Under the pieces are notes generated by a model. That model saw only the letters and a list, made by a program, of their open reading frames with translations, did not search any database and was not told where the DNA came from. From Micromonospora echinospora (lineage in GTDB: Bacteria; Actinomycetota; Actinomycetes; Mycobacteriales; Micromonosporaceae): a DNA stretch of 64,000 nt. Below are positions 54,227 to 63,387 of the stretch, one piece after another; position 1 is the stretch's first letter; every line of letters begins with the position of its first letter. The position numbers and the translations under genes were made by a program. The DNA is taken from positions 6,341,501 through 6,405,500 of the forward strand of contig NZ_JACHJC010000001.1 in the NCBI RefSeq assembly GCF_014203425.1, given 5' to 3'.

Positions 54227-55047
54227 GTGCTGCTCCTGTTGAATCGGTCCAGGAGGTCGCCGCTCAGGGTGGGCACCGCGGACAGCAGCCTCTGGGTGTA
54301 GGGGTGCTGGGGGTCGGAGTAGATCGATTCGGTGTCACCCGTCTCGACGATCCGGCCCTGGTTCATCACCGCGATCCGGTCGCAGAGGTACCGGACCACG
54401 GACAGGTCGTGGGAGACCAGGATCAGGGTCAGCTTGAACTGCTCGGCCAGGTCGGTGAGCAGGTTGAGGATCTGCGCGCGCACCGACACGTCGAGCGCGC
54501 TGACCGGCTCGTCCCCCACGATGACCTTCGGCCCGGCCGCGAGGGCGCGGGCGATCGCGATGCGCTGCCGCTGGCCGCCGGAGAACTGGTGCGGGTAGCG
54601 GGTCACCGCCTCTTCGGGCAGGCCGACGGAGTGCATCAGCTCGGCCACGCGGGCCCGGTGGTCGCCCGGCAGGCGCAGGGCACGCATCGGCTCCGCGATG
54701 ATGTCCGCGACGCGCATCCGTGGGTTCAGCGACGACATCGGGTCCTGGAGCACCATCTGCACGTCGCGCCGCAGGAACGCGAGCCGCCGCTCCGGTACGC
54801 CACTGATGCGCTGGCCGTTGTAGAACGCGGTGCCCGACGTCGGCCGGTCGAGAGCCATGAGGATGCGCGACAGCGTGGACTTGCCGGAGCCGCTCTCCCC
54901 CACGATCCCGAACGCCTCGCCCTCGTGGACCTGCACGCTCACGCCGTCCAGTGCGCGGATCGGCTGCCCGGGCGTCCGCAGGGATCGCCGGGGGGACCGG
55001 TACTCGCGCACCACGTCGACGGCTTCCAGCAACGGGGTCGTGGTCAT
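54223..55047 (-). CDS. Oligopeptide-type ABC transporter ATPase (OppF-like)
   Basis: A 274-residue ABC ATPase: Walker A GESGSGKST (50-58), signature FSGGQRQR, Walker B VIVGDEPVSALD and H-loop LVSHDLSVVRYL. The ILTDLAEQFKLTLILVSHD region and HPYTQRLLSAVP tail are typical of OppF/DppF. ATG 55047 overlaps the OppD stop by 4 bp. Energises uptake by the permeases upstream. Confidence 0.93.
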   Translation of the reverse strand: MTTTPLLEAVDVVREYRSPRRSLRTPGQPIRALDGVSVQVHEGEAFGIVGESGSGKSTLSRILMALDRPTSGTAFYNGQRISGVPERRLAFLRRDVQMVLQDPMSSLNPRMRVADIIAEPMRALRLPGDHRARVAELMHSVGLPEEAVTRYPHQFSGGQRQRIAIARALAAGPKVIVGDEPVSALDVSVRAQILNLLTDLAEQFKLTLILVSHDLSVVRYLCDRIAVMNQGRIVETGDTESIYSDPQHPYTQRLLSAVPTLSGDLLDRFNRSST

Positions 55048-56039
55048 GCGCTGGCCTTCCCGCTTCCTAGGGGCTGGTCGCTCTCGATCGGGTGGTGGCA
55101 CGCGGCCCGCTGCGTGCTGCCGGGCGGCGCCGTCAGCAGCGGCACGGTGCGGCAGACGTCGTCGGCGCGCGGGCAGCGGTTGCGGTACACGCAGCCGCCG
55201 GGGAAGGACCCGAGCGACGGGACCCGGCCCGGGATGGTCGACAGCCGGCCGCTGCCGTCGGTGCTCTCCAGCACGGTGGACGCCCGCAGGCCCGCCGTGT
55301 ACGGGTGCCGGGGCGAGTCGAAGACGGTGGCCACGTCGCCGTGCTCGACGATCGAGCCGCCGTACATGACGAGCAGTTCCTGGCAGATGCTGGCGACCAC
55401 CGGCAGGTCGTGCGTGATGAGCAGCAGGGACGCGCCCTCCTCCCGCACCAGCGTGTCCATCAGCCGCAGCATCTCCGCCTGCACGGTGACGTCGAGCGCC
55501 GTGGTGGGCTCGTCCGCGACCAGCACGGCGGGGTCGCACGCCAGCGCGATGGCCAGCACGACGCGCTGCCGCTGGCCGCCGGAGAGCTGGTGCGGGTACT
55601 TGCGCGCGGTGCGGTCGGGCTCGGGCAGCTGGACCCGTTCGAGCAGTTCGACGGCGCGTGCGGAGGCCGCCGCGCGGCTCATCCCCTTGTGCAGCCGCAG
55701 CGACTCGGCGACCTGGTTGCCGACCCGCATCAGCGGGTTCAGCGCCGTCATCGGCTCCTGGAACACCATGGCGATGTCGTTGCCGCGGACCGCGCACATC
55801 TGCCTGTCGGACAGGTCGAGCAGGTTCCGGCCGTTGAGCAGCACCCGCCCGGACGCCGTGACGCCGTGCGGCAGCAGGCCCATCAGGGCGAGCGCGGTCA
55901 GCGACTTGCCGCAGCCGGACTCGCCGATGAGCCCCATCCGGCGGCCCCGCCCGATCTCGAACGAGACGCCCTTGACGGCCTGGATGTCGTGGACCTTGAC
56001 GACGAGGTCCTCCACCACGAGCCCGCTCACGCCGGTCAC
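55044..56039 (-). CDS. Oligopeptide-type ABC transporter ATPase (OppD-like)
   Basis: A 331-residue ABC ATPase with Walker A GESGCGKS (39-46), signature LSGGQRQR and Walker B VLVADEPTTALD. The C-terminal oligo_HPY domain (PYTAGLRASTV to CVYRNRCPRADDVC) has the cysteines of this family. It overlaps OppC and OppF by 4 bp each. Confidence 0.94.
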   Translation of the reverse strand: MTGVSGLVVEDLVVKVHDIQAVKGVSFEIGRGRRMGLIGESGCGKSLTALALMGLLPHGVTASGRVLLNGRNLLDLSDRQMCAVRGNDIAMVFQEPMTALNPLMRVGNQVAESLRLHKGMSRAAASARAVELLERVQLPEPDRTARKYPHQLSGGQRQRVVLAIALACDPAVLVADEPTTALDVTVQAEMLRLMDTLVREEGASLLLITHDLPVVASICQELLVMYGGSIVEHGDVATVFDSPRHPYTAGLRASTVLESTDGSGRLSTIPGRVPSLGSFPGGCVYRNRCPRADDVCRTVPLLTAPPGSTQRAACHHPIESDQPLGSGKASA

Positions 56040-56920
56040 CGTCCTCTCAGCCGCGGGTCGAGGGCGTCGCGCAGCCCGTCGCCCATGAGGTTGAAACCGA
56101 GCACCGACAGGGCGATGGCCAGGCCGGGCCAGACGGCGAGCATCGGCTGCACGACGAAGTAGTTCTGGGCCTCCTGGAGCATCCGGCCCCAGGTGGGGGT
56201 CGGCGGCGGGGTGCCGTACCCGAGGTAGGACAGCGCCGCCTCCGCGAGCACCGCGTGCGCGAACGACACCGACGCCTGGACGATCAGCAGCGCCGCGATG
56301 TTGGGCAGCACGTACCGCACCATGAGCACCACGCCCCGGCGGCCGTAGCTGCGCGCGGCCAGCACGAAGTCACTCTGCAGCACCTGCATCGCGCCGGCCC
56401 GGGTGAGGCGGCCGAACACCGGGACGTTGGCGACGCCGATCGCGATCATGCCGGTGAGCGTGGAGGCGCCGAAGCCGGCCGCCAGGATGATCGCCAGCAG
56501 GATGGCCGGGAAGGCGAAGACGATGTCCAGCGCCCGCATCACCGGCTCGCTGAGCCAGCGGTGCCCGGCGGCGGCGAGCAGACCCAGCGGTACGCCGACC
56601 GCCGCGGCGATCGCGACGGCGACCACACCGACGAACAGTGTGGTCCGCGCGCCGACGAGGAGCTGGCTGACGATGTCCCGGCCGAAGTGGTCGGTGCCGA
56701 GCCAGTGCTCGCCGCCCGGGGAGAGCAGCGTCTGCGACGGGTCGACCCGGGTGGGGTCGTACGGCGTCCAGAAGAACGACACCAGCGCGGTGAGGACGAC
56801 CAGGCCCACCAGGCCGGCGCCGATCACCAGCGTGAGGTTCCAGCGGCGGCGCGGCTTACCGGGGCCGGCCGCGACGACGTCGGCGGTGGCGTCCGGTGGG
56901 GCGTCGGCGACTGATGTCAT
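56036..56920 (-). CDS. Oligopeptide-type ABC permease (OppC-like)
   Basis: A 294-residue membrane permease with about six helices and a long first cytoplasmic segment. The EAA-like loop (LTRAGAMQVLQSDFVLAARSYG) and WGRMLQEAQNY tail are typical of OppC/DppC. It overlaps its neighbours by 4 bp on both sides. Confidence 0.92.
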   Translation of the reverse strand: MTSVADAPPDATADVVAAGPGKPRRRWNLTLVIGAGLVGLVVLTALVSFFWTPYDPTRVDPSQTLLSPGGEHWLGTDHFGRDIVSQLLVGARTTLFVGVVAVAIAAAVGVPLGLLAAAGHRWLSEPVMRALDIVFAFPAILLAIILAAGFGASTLTGMIAIGVANVPVFGRLTRAGAMQVLQSDFVLAARSYGRRGVVLMVRYVLPNIAALLIVQASVSFAHAVLAEAALSYLGYGTPPPTPTWGRMLQEAQNYFVVQPMLAVWPGLAIALSVLGFNLMGDGLRDALDPRLRGR

Positions 56921-57861
56921 GCCTTGCTCCTCAGCCTGGGGTCGACCGCGTGGTAGACCACGTCGACGACGAAGTTGATCAGAAGCACCGCGGCCGTCAG
57001 CACCATCACCGTGCCCTGCACCTTCAGCAGGTCACGGTTGCCGACGTCCTGCAGCAGCATCCGGCCGAGACCGGGCAGGCCGAAGACGTTCTCGATCACG
57101 ACGGTGCCGATGAGCAGCGTCGCCAGTTGCAGACCGAGGACGGTGATGACCGGGATGGCCGCGTTGCGCAGCGCGTGCCGGGTCAGCGCCTGCGAGCGGC
57201 TGAGACCCTTGGCCCGCGCGGTCTGGATGAAGTCCTCCTGCATGACCTCGACCACCGCGGACCGGACATAGCGCATCAGGATCGCGCCCTGCGCCACGCC
57301 GAGGACCAGCGCCGGCATCAGCAGGGCCCGCACGGCGCCGCCGAAGTCGTCCCACCCGGTGAACCCGCCGGCGGGCAGCCACTGCAGCTTCACCGCGAAC
57401 ACGGTGATGAGCAGGATGCCGAGCCAGAACGACGGAACGGCGATGCCGACCTGGCTCAGCGCCGACAGCGCCGTCCCGATCGCGGTGCGGCTCTTCACCG
57501 CGGCGAGGATGCCCAGCGGTACGGCGATGAGCAGCGCCAGCGTCATCCCGGCCAGGATGAGCGGCACGGTGACGCCGAGCTTGTCGGAGATCTCCGAGCC
57601 GACCGACACCCCGCTGAGCGGCGAGATCCCGAAGTCACCGCGGATCAGGCCGCCGGCCCACTCCATGTACCGCTCGGTGAACGGCCGGTTCGTCCCGAAC
57701 TGCTCCCGCAGCGCCTCCAGCGCCTCCGGGGTGGCGTTGACGCCGAGCATCGCCTGCGCCTGGTCGCCCGGCAGCAGCGACAGCATCGTGAAGACGAGGA
57801 TCGACGCGGCGAACAGCGACACCGCGAGGATGGCCAGCCGCCGGACGAAGTAGATCACCAT
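56917..57861 (-). CDS. Oligopeptide-type ABC permease (OppB-like)
   Basis: A 314-residue permease with about six helices. A first helix (VYFVRRLAILAV-like) and a periplasmic segment with QAMLGVNATPEALEALREQFG identify OppB/DppB. The cytoplasmic EAA loop is MQEDFIQTARAKGLSRSQAL. It begins 22 bp after the ALDH stop. No substrate-binding protein gene lies in the run or elsewhere in the window, so the imported ligand and its receptor are unidentified. Confidence 0.93.
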   Translation of the reverse strand: MVIYFVRRLAILAVSLFAASILVFTMLSLLPGDQAQAMLGVNATPEALEALREQFGTNRPFTERYMEWAGGLIRGDFGISPLSGVSVGSEISDKLGVTVPLILAGMTLALLIAVPLGILAAVKSRTAIGTALSALSQVGIAVPSFWLGILLITVFAVKLQWLPAGGFTGWDDFGGAVRALLMPALVLGVAQGAILMRYVRSAVVEVMQEDFIQTARAKGLSRSQALTRHALRNAAIPVITVLGLQLATLLIGTVVIENVFGLPGLGRMLLQDVGNRDLLKVQGTVMVLTAAVLLINFVVDVVYHAVDPRLRSKA

Positions 57862-57883
57862 GCGTGTGTGCTCCCACTCCGAG

Positions 57884-59326
57884 TCATGGCCTGATCATCA
57901 CCATCTTGGTCACGGTCAGCTCCTCCATGGCGAAGCGCGGTCCCTCCCGGCCGATGCCGGAGTCCTTGACGCCGCCGTACGGCATGTTGTCGGCACGGAA
58001 GCCGGGCACCTCGTTGACCAGCACGCCACCCACGTCGAGGCGGCGTACGACGTCGAGGGCCACCGCCAGGTCGCGGGTGAAGACGGCGGCCTGGAGCCCG
58101 TAGCGGGACCGGTTGACCAGCTCGACGGCCGCGTCCATGTCCGGCACCGACCGGACGCACACCACCGGCCCGAAGATCTCCTCCGCCCAGCACTCGGCGT
58201 CCTCGGGGACGTCGACGAGCACAGTCGGTTGCAGCACCCGGCCCTGCGCCGTACCGCCGGCCAGGCAGCGCGCGCCGCCCGCGACCGCGCGGTCCACCCA
58301 CGAGTGGACCCGCTCGGTGGACGCCTCGTCCACCAGGGCGGACACACGGGTGTCGGCGGACCGGGGGTCGCCGGTGGTGACCGTCTTCAGCAGCGGCTCG
58401 AGACGCTCCAGCAGCGCCTCGCGGACCGGCTCCTCGACGATCACCCGCTGGACGCTGATGCACGCCTGGCCGGAGGCGTAGAACCCGCCCCGTACGACTG
58501 CTTCCGCGGCCCGGTCGAGGTCGGCGTCGCGGCCGACGATGAGCGCCGCGTTGGACCCGAGTTCCAGCAGCACCTTGCGCGGGGCCGCGGCGCGGGCGAT
58601 CTGGTGGCCGACGTGCGCCGACCCGGTGAACGACACGGCGGCGACGCGCGGGTGGGTGGTCAGGAGCTTGCCGACCTCGACGCCGCCGGTGACGAGCTGG
58701 ACGCCGGCGGCCGGGCAGCCCGCCTTGCGGAACAGGTCGATCAGCACCAGCGTGGCCAGCGGCGTGTTCGGTGCCGGCTTGACGATCACCGGGCAGCCCG
58801 CCGCCACCGACGGCGCGACCTTGTGCGCGGCCAGGAGCAGCGGGTAGTTGAACCCGGTGATGCCGACGACGACACCGACCGGGCGGCGCACCCAGAAGCC
58901 GAGCATGCCCTCGCCGGCCGGCTGCATGTCCAGCGCCACCGTCTCGCCGGTGAGGTGGCCCACCTCCTCGGCCGCCGTCTCCAGCGTGACGAGCGTGCGG
59001 GCGACCTCGACCCGGCAGTCGACAAGCGGCTTGCCGGTCTCCAGGACGAGCAGTTCGGCGAGGTCGTCGGCGCGGGCGCGGAGCTCGGCGGCGACGGTCG
59101 TCAGGATGGCGCGCCGCCGGTGGCCGGGCAGGCCGGCCATCTCCGCGGCGACCTCGTGCGCGGCCTCGACAGCCGCTTCCGCGTCGGCGGGGTCACCCCA
59201 GGGCGCCTGGGTCACGGTGCTGCCGTCGTACGGGAAGCGCACCGGCGCGGTCTGCGCGGTGGTGGCCCAGCCGGCGCCGATCGGCAGTCCGGCGGGCAAC
59301 GCGGCCAGCAGCTCCTGCGCGGTCAC
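57884..59326 (-). CDS. NAD(P)-dependent aldehyde dehydrogenase
   Basis: A 480-residue ALDH from GTG 59326 overlapping the M20 stop (GTGA). General-base Glu255 (LLELGSNA), nucleophile Cys289 (GQACISVQR) and ITGFNYP are intact, so it is a normal hydrolytic ALDH, of a type often annotated succinate-semialdehyde or glyceraldehyde dehydrogenase. In this run it probably oxidises the aldehyde made by the SDR or by side-chain cleavage. Confidence 0.92.
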   Translation of the reverse strand: MTAQELLAALPAGLPIGAGWATTAQTAPVRFPYDGSTVTQAPWGDPADAEAAVEAAHEVAAEMAGLPGHRRRAILTTVAAELRARADDLAELLVLETGKPLVDCRVEVARTLVTLETAAEEVGHLTGETVALDMQPAGEGMLGFWVRRPVGVVVGITGFNYPLLLAAHKVAPSVAAGCPVIVKPAPNTPLATLVLIDLFRKAGCPAAGVQLVTGGVEVGKLLTTHPRVAAVSFTGSAHVGHQIARAAAPRKVLLELGSNAALIVGRDADLDRAAEAVVRGGFYASGQACISVQRVIVEEPVREALLERLEPLLKTVTTGDPRSADTRVSALVDEASTERVHSWVDRAVAGGARCLAGGTAQGRVLQPTVLVDVPEDAECWAEEIFGPVVCVRSVPDMDAAVELVNRSRYGLQAAVFTRDLAVALDVVRRLDVGGVLVNEVPGFRADNMPYGGVKDSGIGREGPRFAMEELTVTKMVMIRP

Positions 59327-60567
59327 GACGCCTCGCCCGCCCGCGCGCCGGTGGCGCCGGTCAGGAAGGCCAGCGCCGCCTCGGCGTAGACCCTGGTCTT
59401 GCGGACGATGTCGTCGACCTCGACGTACTCGTCGGGCTGGTGGGCGATCCACTTCGGGCCGGGGCCGTACACCACGTTCGGGATGCCGCTGTCGCGCCAC
59501 AGGATGGTGCCGTCGGTCGCGCCGGGCACGCCGCCGAAGACCGGCGCCGTACCGGTGACGGCGCTGTGCGCCCGCGCCACGGCGAGCGAGATCGGGTGGT
59601 CCTCCGGGGTGACCGCGCACGGCCGGTCGTCGACGACCTCGACGGCGAAGCTGACACCGTGCCGGGCGCCGATGGCGTCGGCGTCGGAGCGCACGCGCGC
59701 GGCGAGGGCGGCATGGTCGACACCGGGGACGGTCCGGCAGTCCACGCCGAGCACGGCGCGGCCGGGGATGACGTTGAGCTGGTCGGCGGAGCCGGCGTCC
59801 AGGACCGTGGGGGTCAGGAACGTCAGGCCGAGGTGCTCGTGCTCACCCGGGTCGGCCTGCAGCTCCTTCTGGAACCGGCCGAGCGCGGCGACCAGCTCGG
59901 CCACGGCGGGAACGGGGTTGCGGCCGTGCTGCGGCATCGCGCCGTGCGCCATCTTGCCCGTGCAGGTGACCAGCAGGCGGACCGCGCCCTTGGCGACCGC
60001 GCAGATCTCCTCGGCCTCCGGCTCGCAAATGATCGCGGCGTCCACCTCGCGGGCCAGGGCCGTGGTGGTGAAGTGCTTCGCGCCGAGCATCTGGCCCTCC
60101 TCGTCCACCAGGGCCGCCACCACGATCCGGCCCGGGAACGGCCCGGCCAGCTCGACGGCCCGGGTCGCGTGGATCATCGCGGCGACACCGGCCTTCATGT
60201 CGGCGGAGCCGCGACCGTACAGGCGCCCGTCGACGATGTCCCCGCCGAACGGGTCGACCGTCCACTCCTCGGGAGAACCTTCGGTGACGACGTCGGTGTG
60301 CCCCTCGAACATCAGCGTCGGTCCGGGCAGGCCGCCGTCCACCACCGCGACGACGTTGGGCCGCCCGGGGACGACCTCGGTGACCTCCGGCCGCCAGCCG
60401 AAGCCCCGCATGACCTGCGCGACGAGTTCCGCCACGGGCTGCTCGCTCCGCCCCTGCGCGGTGTCCCAGGTCGAGGGGATGCGGACCAGGTCCTGGGTGA
60501 GCGACACGACGGCTTGCTCGTCCACGAGATGGCCGGCGCGGAGGGAGGCGTGGGTGTCCGACGTCAT
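59323..60567 (-). CDS. M20 family metallohydrolase
   Basis: A 414-residue zinc enzyme of the ArgE/DapE/acylase group: His90 and Asp92 (GHTDVV), bridging Asp123 (GSADMK), catalytic Glu156 and zinc-ligand Glu157 (VDEEGQ), and CEPEAEE. A dimerisation insert follows. It cleaves N-acyl or peptide bonds of amino-acid-like substrates in the cytoplasm. Twelve bp after the MocR gene. It lacks a clear ribosome site at ATG 60567, so it may rely on coupled translation. Confidence 0.9.
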   Translation of the reverse strand: MTSDTHASLRAGHLVDEQAVVSLTQDLVRIPSTWDTAQGRSEQPVAELVAQVMRGFGWRPEVTEVVPGRPNVVAVVDGGLPGPTLMFEGHTDVVTEGSPEEWTVDPFGGDIVDGRLYGRGSADMKAGVAAMIHATRAVELAGPFPGRIVVAALVDEEGQMLGAKHFTTTALAREVDAAIICEPEAEEICAVAKGAVRLLVTCTGKMAHGAMPQHGRNPVPAVAELVAALGRFQKELQADPGEHEHLGLTFLTPTVLDAGSADQLNVIPGRAVLGVDCRTVPGVDHAALAARVRSDADAIGARHGVSFAVEVVDDRPCAVTPEDHPISLAVARAHSAVTGTAPVFGGVPGATDGTILWRDSGIPNVVYGPGPKWIAHQPDEYVEVDDIVRKTRVYAEAALAFLTGATGARAGEAS

Positions 60568-60578
60568 GGCGTCGGAGG

Positions 60579-62105
60579 TTACGAACTCCGACCCCGGAGG
60601 GGAACGTCCAGTTTCCGGGCCGGTGGGGGTACCAGTCGTGGCCGGACCTGGTCTTCTACCGCCGCCGCGACCCGCCGGACCCCCTCGTCGATCCGGTCCA
60701 GCGGCATCACCTGGTATCCAAGCCGCAAGTGGTGACGCGGGGTGGGGCGGGTGGTCCAGTACGGCTCGCCGGGGTCGAGCAGGACGCCCTGGCGGCGCAG
60801 GTCGACGGCGAGCTGCCCGGCGTCCAGCCCCGGCGGGCCGGTGATCCACCGGGCCAGGCCGCCGCGCGGCACCGGCTGCGGCCCCCAGCGCACGTGCCGC
60901 TCGATCGCGGCCGCCATCTCCTCGTACAGCCCCTGGTAGTGAGCGCGGATACGCCGCACGTGGCGGGCGAGGTCCCGGCTGGCGATCATCCGGGCGAGGG
61001 CGCGTTGCATGGGTCCGGGCGGGTGGCGCAGCACGTAGCGGGAGCGGGCCCGCATGGCCTCCACCAGCGCCGGGGACGCCACCACGTAGCCGAGCCGCAG
61101 GCCCGGCGCCAGCAGCTTGCTGAAGCTGCCGAGGTAGACGACACGGTCCTCGTCGTCCAGCGCCCGCACCGCCACCGCGGGCATCCCCCGGAACGTCATC
61201 TCCGGGTCGTAGTCGTCCTCGATCACCACCGCGTCCGCCGCGCCGGCCCGGCGCAGCAGCTCCTCACGCCGGGATGCCGACATCGTCGCGCCGGTCGGGT
61301 ACTGGTGGCTCGGCGTGACGTACACAAGCTCCGCGCCGTGCAGGTCGGCCGGCAGGTCCTCGACGACGAGGCCGTCCTCGTCCACCCGGCCGGGCACCAC
61401 GTCGGCGCCCGCCATCTGCATGATCGTCCGCGCGTCGGGGTAGCCCGGGTCCTCCACCAGCACGACGCTGCCCGGCCGGACCAGGACGCTCGCCAGCAGG
61501 TGCAGCGCGTGCGTCGAGCCCAGCGTGATCATCACCTGGTTCGGCTCGGCCGAGATGCCACGCGACGGCAGCACGTGCTCACAGAGCTGGCGGACGAGCT
61601 GCGGGTCGTCGGCCTGGCCGGCGTCCCCGATCACCCGGGACAGCCCGTCCTGCCGCAGCGCCTCACGCTGCGCCCGTTCCCACGCGCCGGTGGGGAACAT
61701 GCCGGGGTCCGGCTGGCCGACGACGAACGGGAACGGCGCCCGCGACCACGCCGGGTCCCGGTGCACGGGGGTGGGCGGCGGCTCGGGCAGCCGCGCCTGC
61801 CAGTCGATGGGCCGCGTCGCGGAGCGGGAGGTCCGCCGCGCGGCCCGCATCCGGACCACCGCCTCGGAGGAGACGTAGAGGCCGCGCCGGGGAACGGTCG
61901 CGATCAGGCCCTGCTCCATGAGGCGGTCGTACGCGGTCAGCACCGTGTTCCGGGAGACGCCCAGCGCCTCGGCCAGACGGCGCGTGCTCGGCAGCGGGCC
62001 GTCGTCGTACTGCCCGGCGAGGATGGCGTCCTCGAGCCCCGTGATGATCTGCTCGTAGAGCGGAACCGTGCTCTGCGGGTTGACCGGCAGCAGAAAATCC
62101 GCCAT
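60579..62105 (-). CDS. MocR-type GntR/aminotransferase regulator
   Basis: A 508-residue fusion with GGGAGG before ATG 62105. Residues 1-80 form a GntR winged helix (LPSTRRLAEALGVSRNTVLTAYDRL). Residues about 115-490 form a class I aminotransferase fold with PLP-binding Lys330 (GSFSKLLAPGLRLGY). MocR regulators sense PLP adducts or amino-acid-type ligands. It is the first gene of the nine-gene run and divergent from the IPMDH-like gene, so it probably controls both directions. Confidence 0.92.
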   Translation of the reverse strand: MADFLLPVNPQSTVPLYEQIITGLEDAILAGQYDDGPLPSTRRLAEALGVSRNTVLTAYDRLMEQGLIATVPRRGLYVSSEAVVRMRAARRTSRSATRPIDWQARLPEPPPTPVHRDPAWSRAPFPFVVGQPDPGMFPTGAWERAQREALRQDGLSRVIGDAGQADDPQLVRQLCEHVLPSRGISAEPNQVMITLGSTHALHLLASVLVRPGSVVLVEDPGYPDARTIMQMAGADVVPGRVDEDGLVVEDLPADLHGAELVYVTPSHQYPTGATMSASRREELLRRAGAADAVVIEDDYDPEMTFRGMPAVAVRALDDEDRVVYLGSFSKLLAPGLRLGYVVASPALVEAMRARSRYVLRHPPGPMQRALARMIASRDLARHVRRIRAHYQGLYEEMAAAIERHVRWGPQPVPRGGLARWITGPPGLDAGQLAVDLRRQGVLLDPGEPYWTTRPTPRHHLRLGYQVMPLDRIDEGVRRVAAAVEDQVRPRLVPPPARKLDVPLRGRSS

Positions 62106-62291
62106 CTCGACCTCCCCACCTCTCGCGGGGATCTCGCCTCGTCCCGTCGTCGCACTCCTGTGCACACCATCCGCGTCCCGCTGGTACTAGCCTAGCCGGA
62201 GACCTGGACCTGTTGCGGAGGGCCCGATCCCGCCACTCTTGGCCGGGCGATGGCAGGTGACGGTCTCCTGCACGCGGACAGGGGTGGACTA

Positions 62292-63380
62292 ATGAGCGCC
62301 CAGCGAATCGCGCTGGTGCCCGGCGACGGCATCGGGCCCGAGGTCACCGCGCAGGCGGTCAAGGCGTGCGACGCCGCCGCCCAACGGTTCGGGCTGGACC
62401 TGGTGTGGGAAGACTACGAACTCGGCGCGGACTACTGGCGGATCACCGGCCAGGTCGTGCCGCCGGACGTGGAGCAGGAACTGGCCAAGGCGGACGCCAT
62501 TCTCTTCGGCGCCGTCGGCGACCCGTCGGTGCCACCCGGCGTGCTCGAACGCGGCCTGGTCATCCACCTGCGGACCGCCTTCGACCAGTACGTCAACCTG
62601 CGGCCGGTCAAGCTGCTGCCCGGCGTGCCCTCGCCCATCGGCGGGCTGCGTCCCGAGCAGTGCGACCTGGTGATCCTGCGGGAGAACACCGAGGGCGCCT
62701 ACGTCGGCGCCGGCGGCTTCATCCACCGGGGCAGCCCGGACGAGATCGCCACCCAGGAATCGGTCAACACGCGCAAGGGGGTCGAACGCCTCATCCGGCA
62801 CGGTTTCCGGCTGGCCCTGACCCGCCGCAAGCACGTGACACTTGTGCACAAGGCGAACATCCTCACCTACGCCGGTGACCTGTGGCAGCGGACCTTCGAG
62901 GAGGTCGCGGCGGAGTACCCGGAGATCGCGGTGGACTACGTGCACGTCGACGCGATGTGCCTCTACCTGGTCACCCAGCCGGAGCGGTTCGACGTGGTGG
63001 TCACCGACAACCTGTTCGGCGACATCATCACCGACCTCGGCGCGGCCGTGCAGGGCGGTCTCGGCCTGGCCGCGAGCGGCAACCTCAACCCGACCGGGTC
63101 GGCGCCGAGCATGTTCGAGCCGGTGCACGGCTCCGCGCCCGACATCGCGGGCCGGGGCTGGGCCAACCCCGCCGGCTCGATCCTCAGCGCCGCGCTGATG
63201 CTGGAGCACCTGGGCCACCCGGAGGCGGCCCGCAGCCTGGAGGACGGGGTGAAGGCGGTGCTGCCGCGCCTGGGCGCCATGCGCGGGCCGGAGATGGGCA
63301 TGTCGACGGAGGACTTCGGGGACGCCGTCGCCGCCGCCATCAGCGAGGACGCGTACCAGGCGGACGCCCTGCCGGCGTAA
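62292..63380 (+). CDS. Isopropylmalate/tartrate-type beta-decarboxylating dehydrogenase
   Basis: A 362-residue member of the IPMDH/isocitrate dehydrogenase superfamily: [27 protein letters not shown] region, and [13 protein letters not shown]. It oxidises and decarboxylates a 2-hydroxy dicarboxylate (3-isopropylmalate, tartrate or malate) with NAD+. The substrate loop is [17 protein letters not shown]. Actinobacterial LeuB proteins are similar, but here no leucine genes are near. GGGGTGG precedes ATG 62292. The FGE gene follows by 7 bp. Confidence 0.87.
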   Translation: MSAQRIALVPGDGIGPEVTAQAVKACDAAAQRFGLDLVWEDYELGADYWRITGQVVPPDVEQELAKADAILFGAVGDPSVPPGVLERGLVIHLRTAFDQYVNLRPVKLLPGVPSPIGGLRPEQCDLVILRENTEGAYVGAGGFIHRGSPDEIATQESVNTRKGVERLIRHGFRLALTRRKHVTLVHKANILTYAGDLWQRTFEEVAAEYPEIAVDYVHVDAMCLYLVTQPERFDVVVTDNLFGDIITDLGAAVQGGLGLAASGNLNPTGSAPSMFEPVHGSAPDIAGRGWANPAGSILSAALMLEHLGHPEAARSLEDGVKAVLPRLGAMRGPEMGMSTEDFGDAVAAAISEDAYQADALPA

Positions 63381-63387
63381 CACGGAT

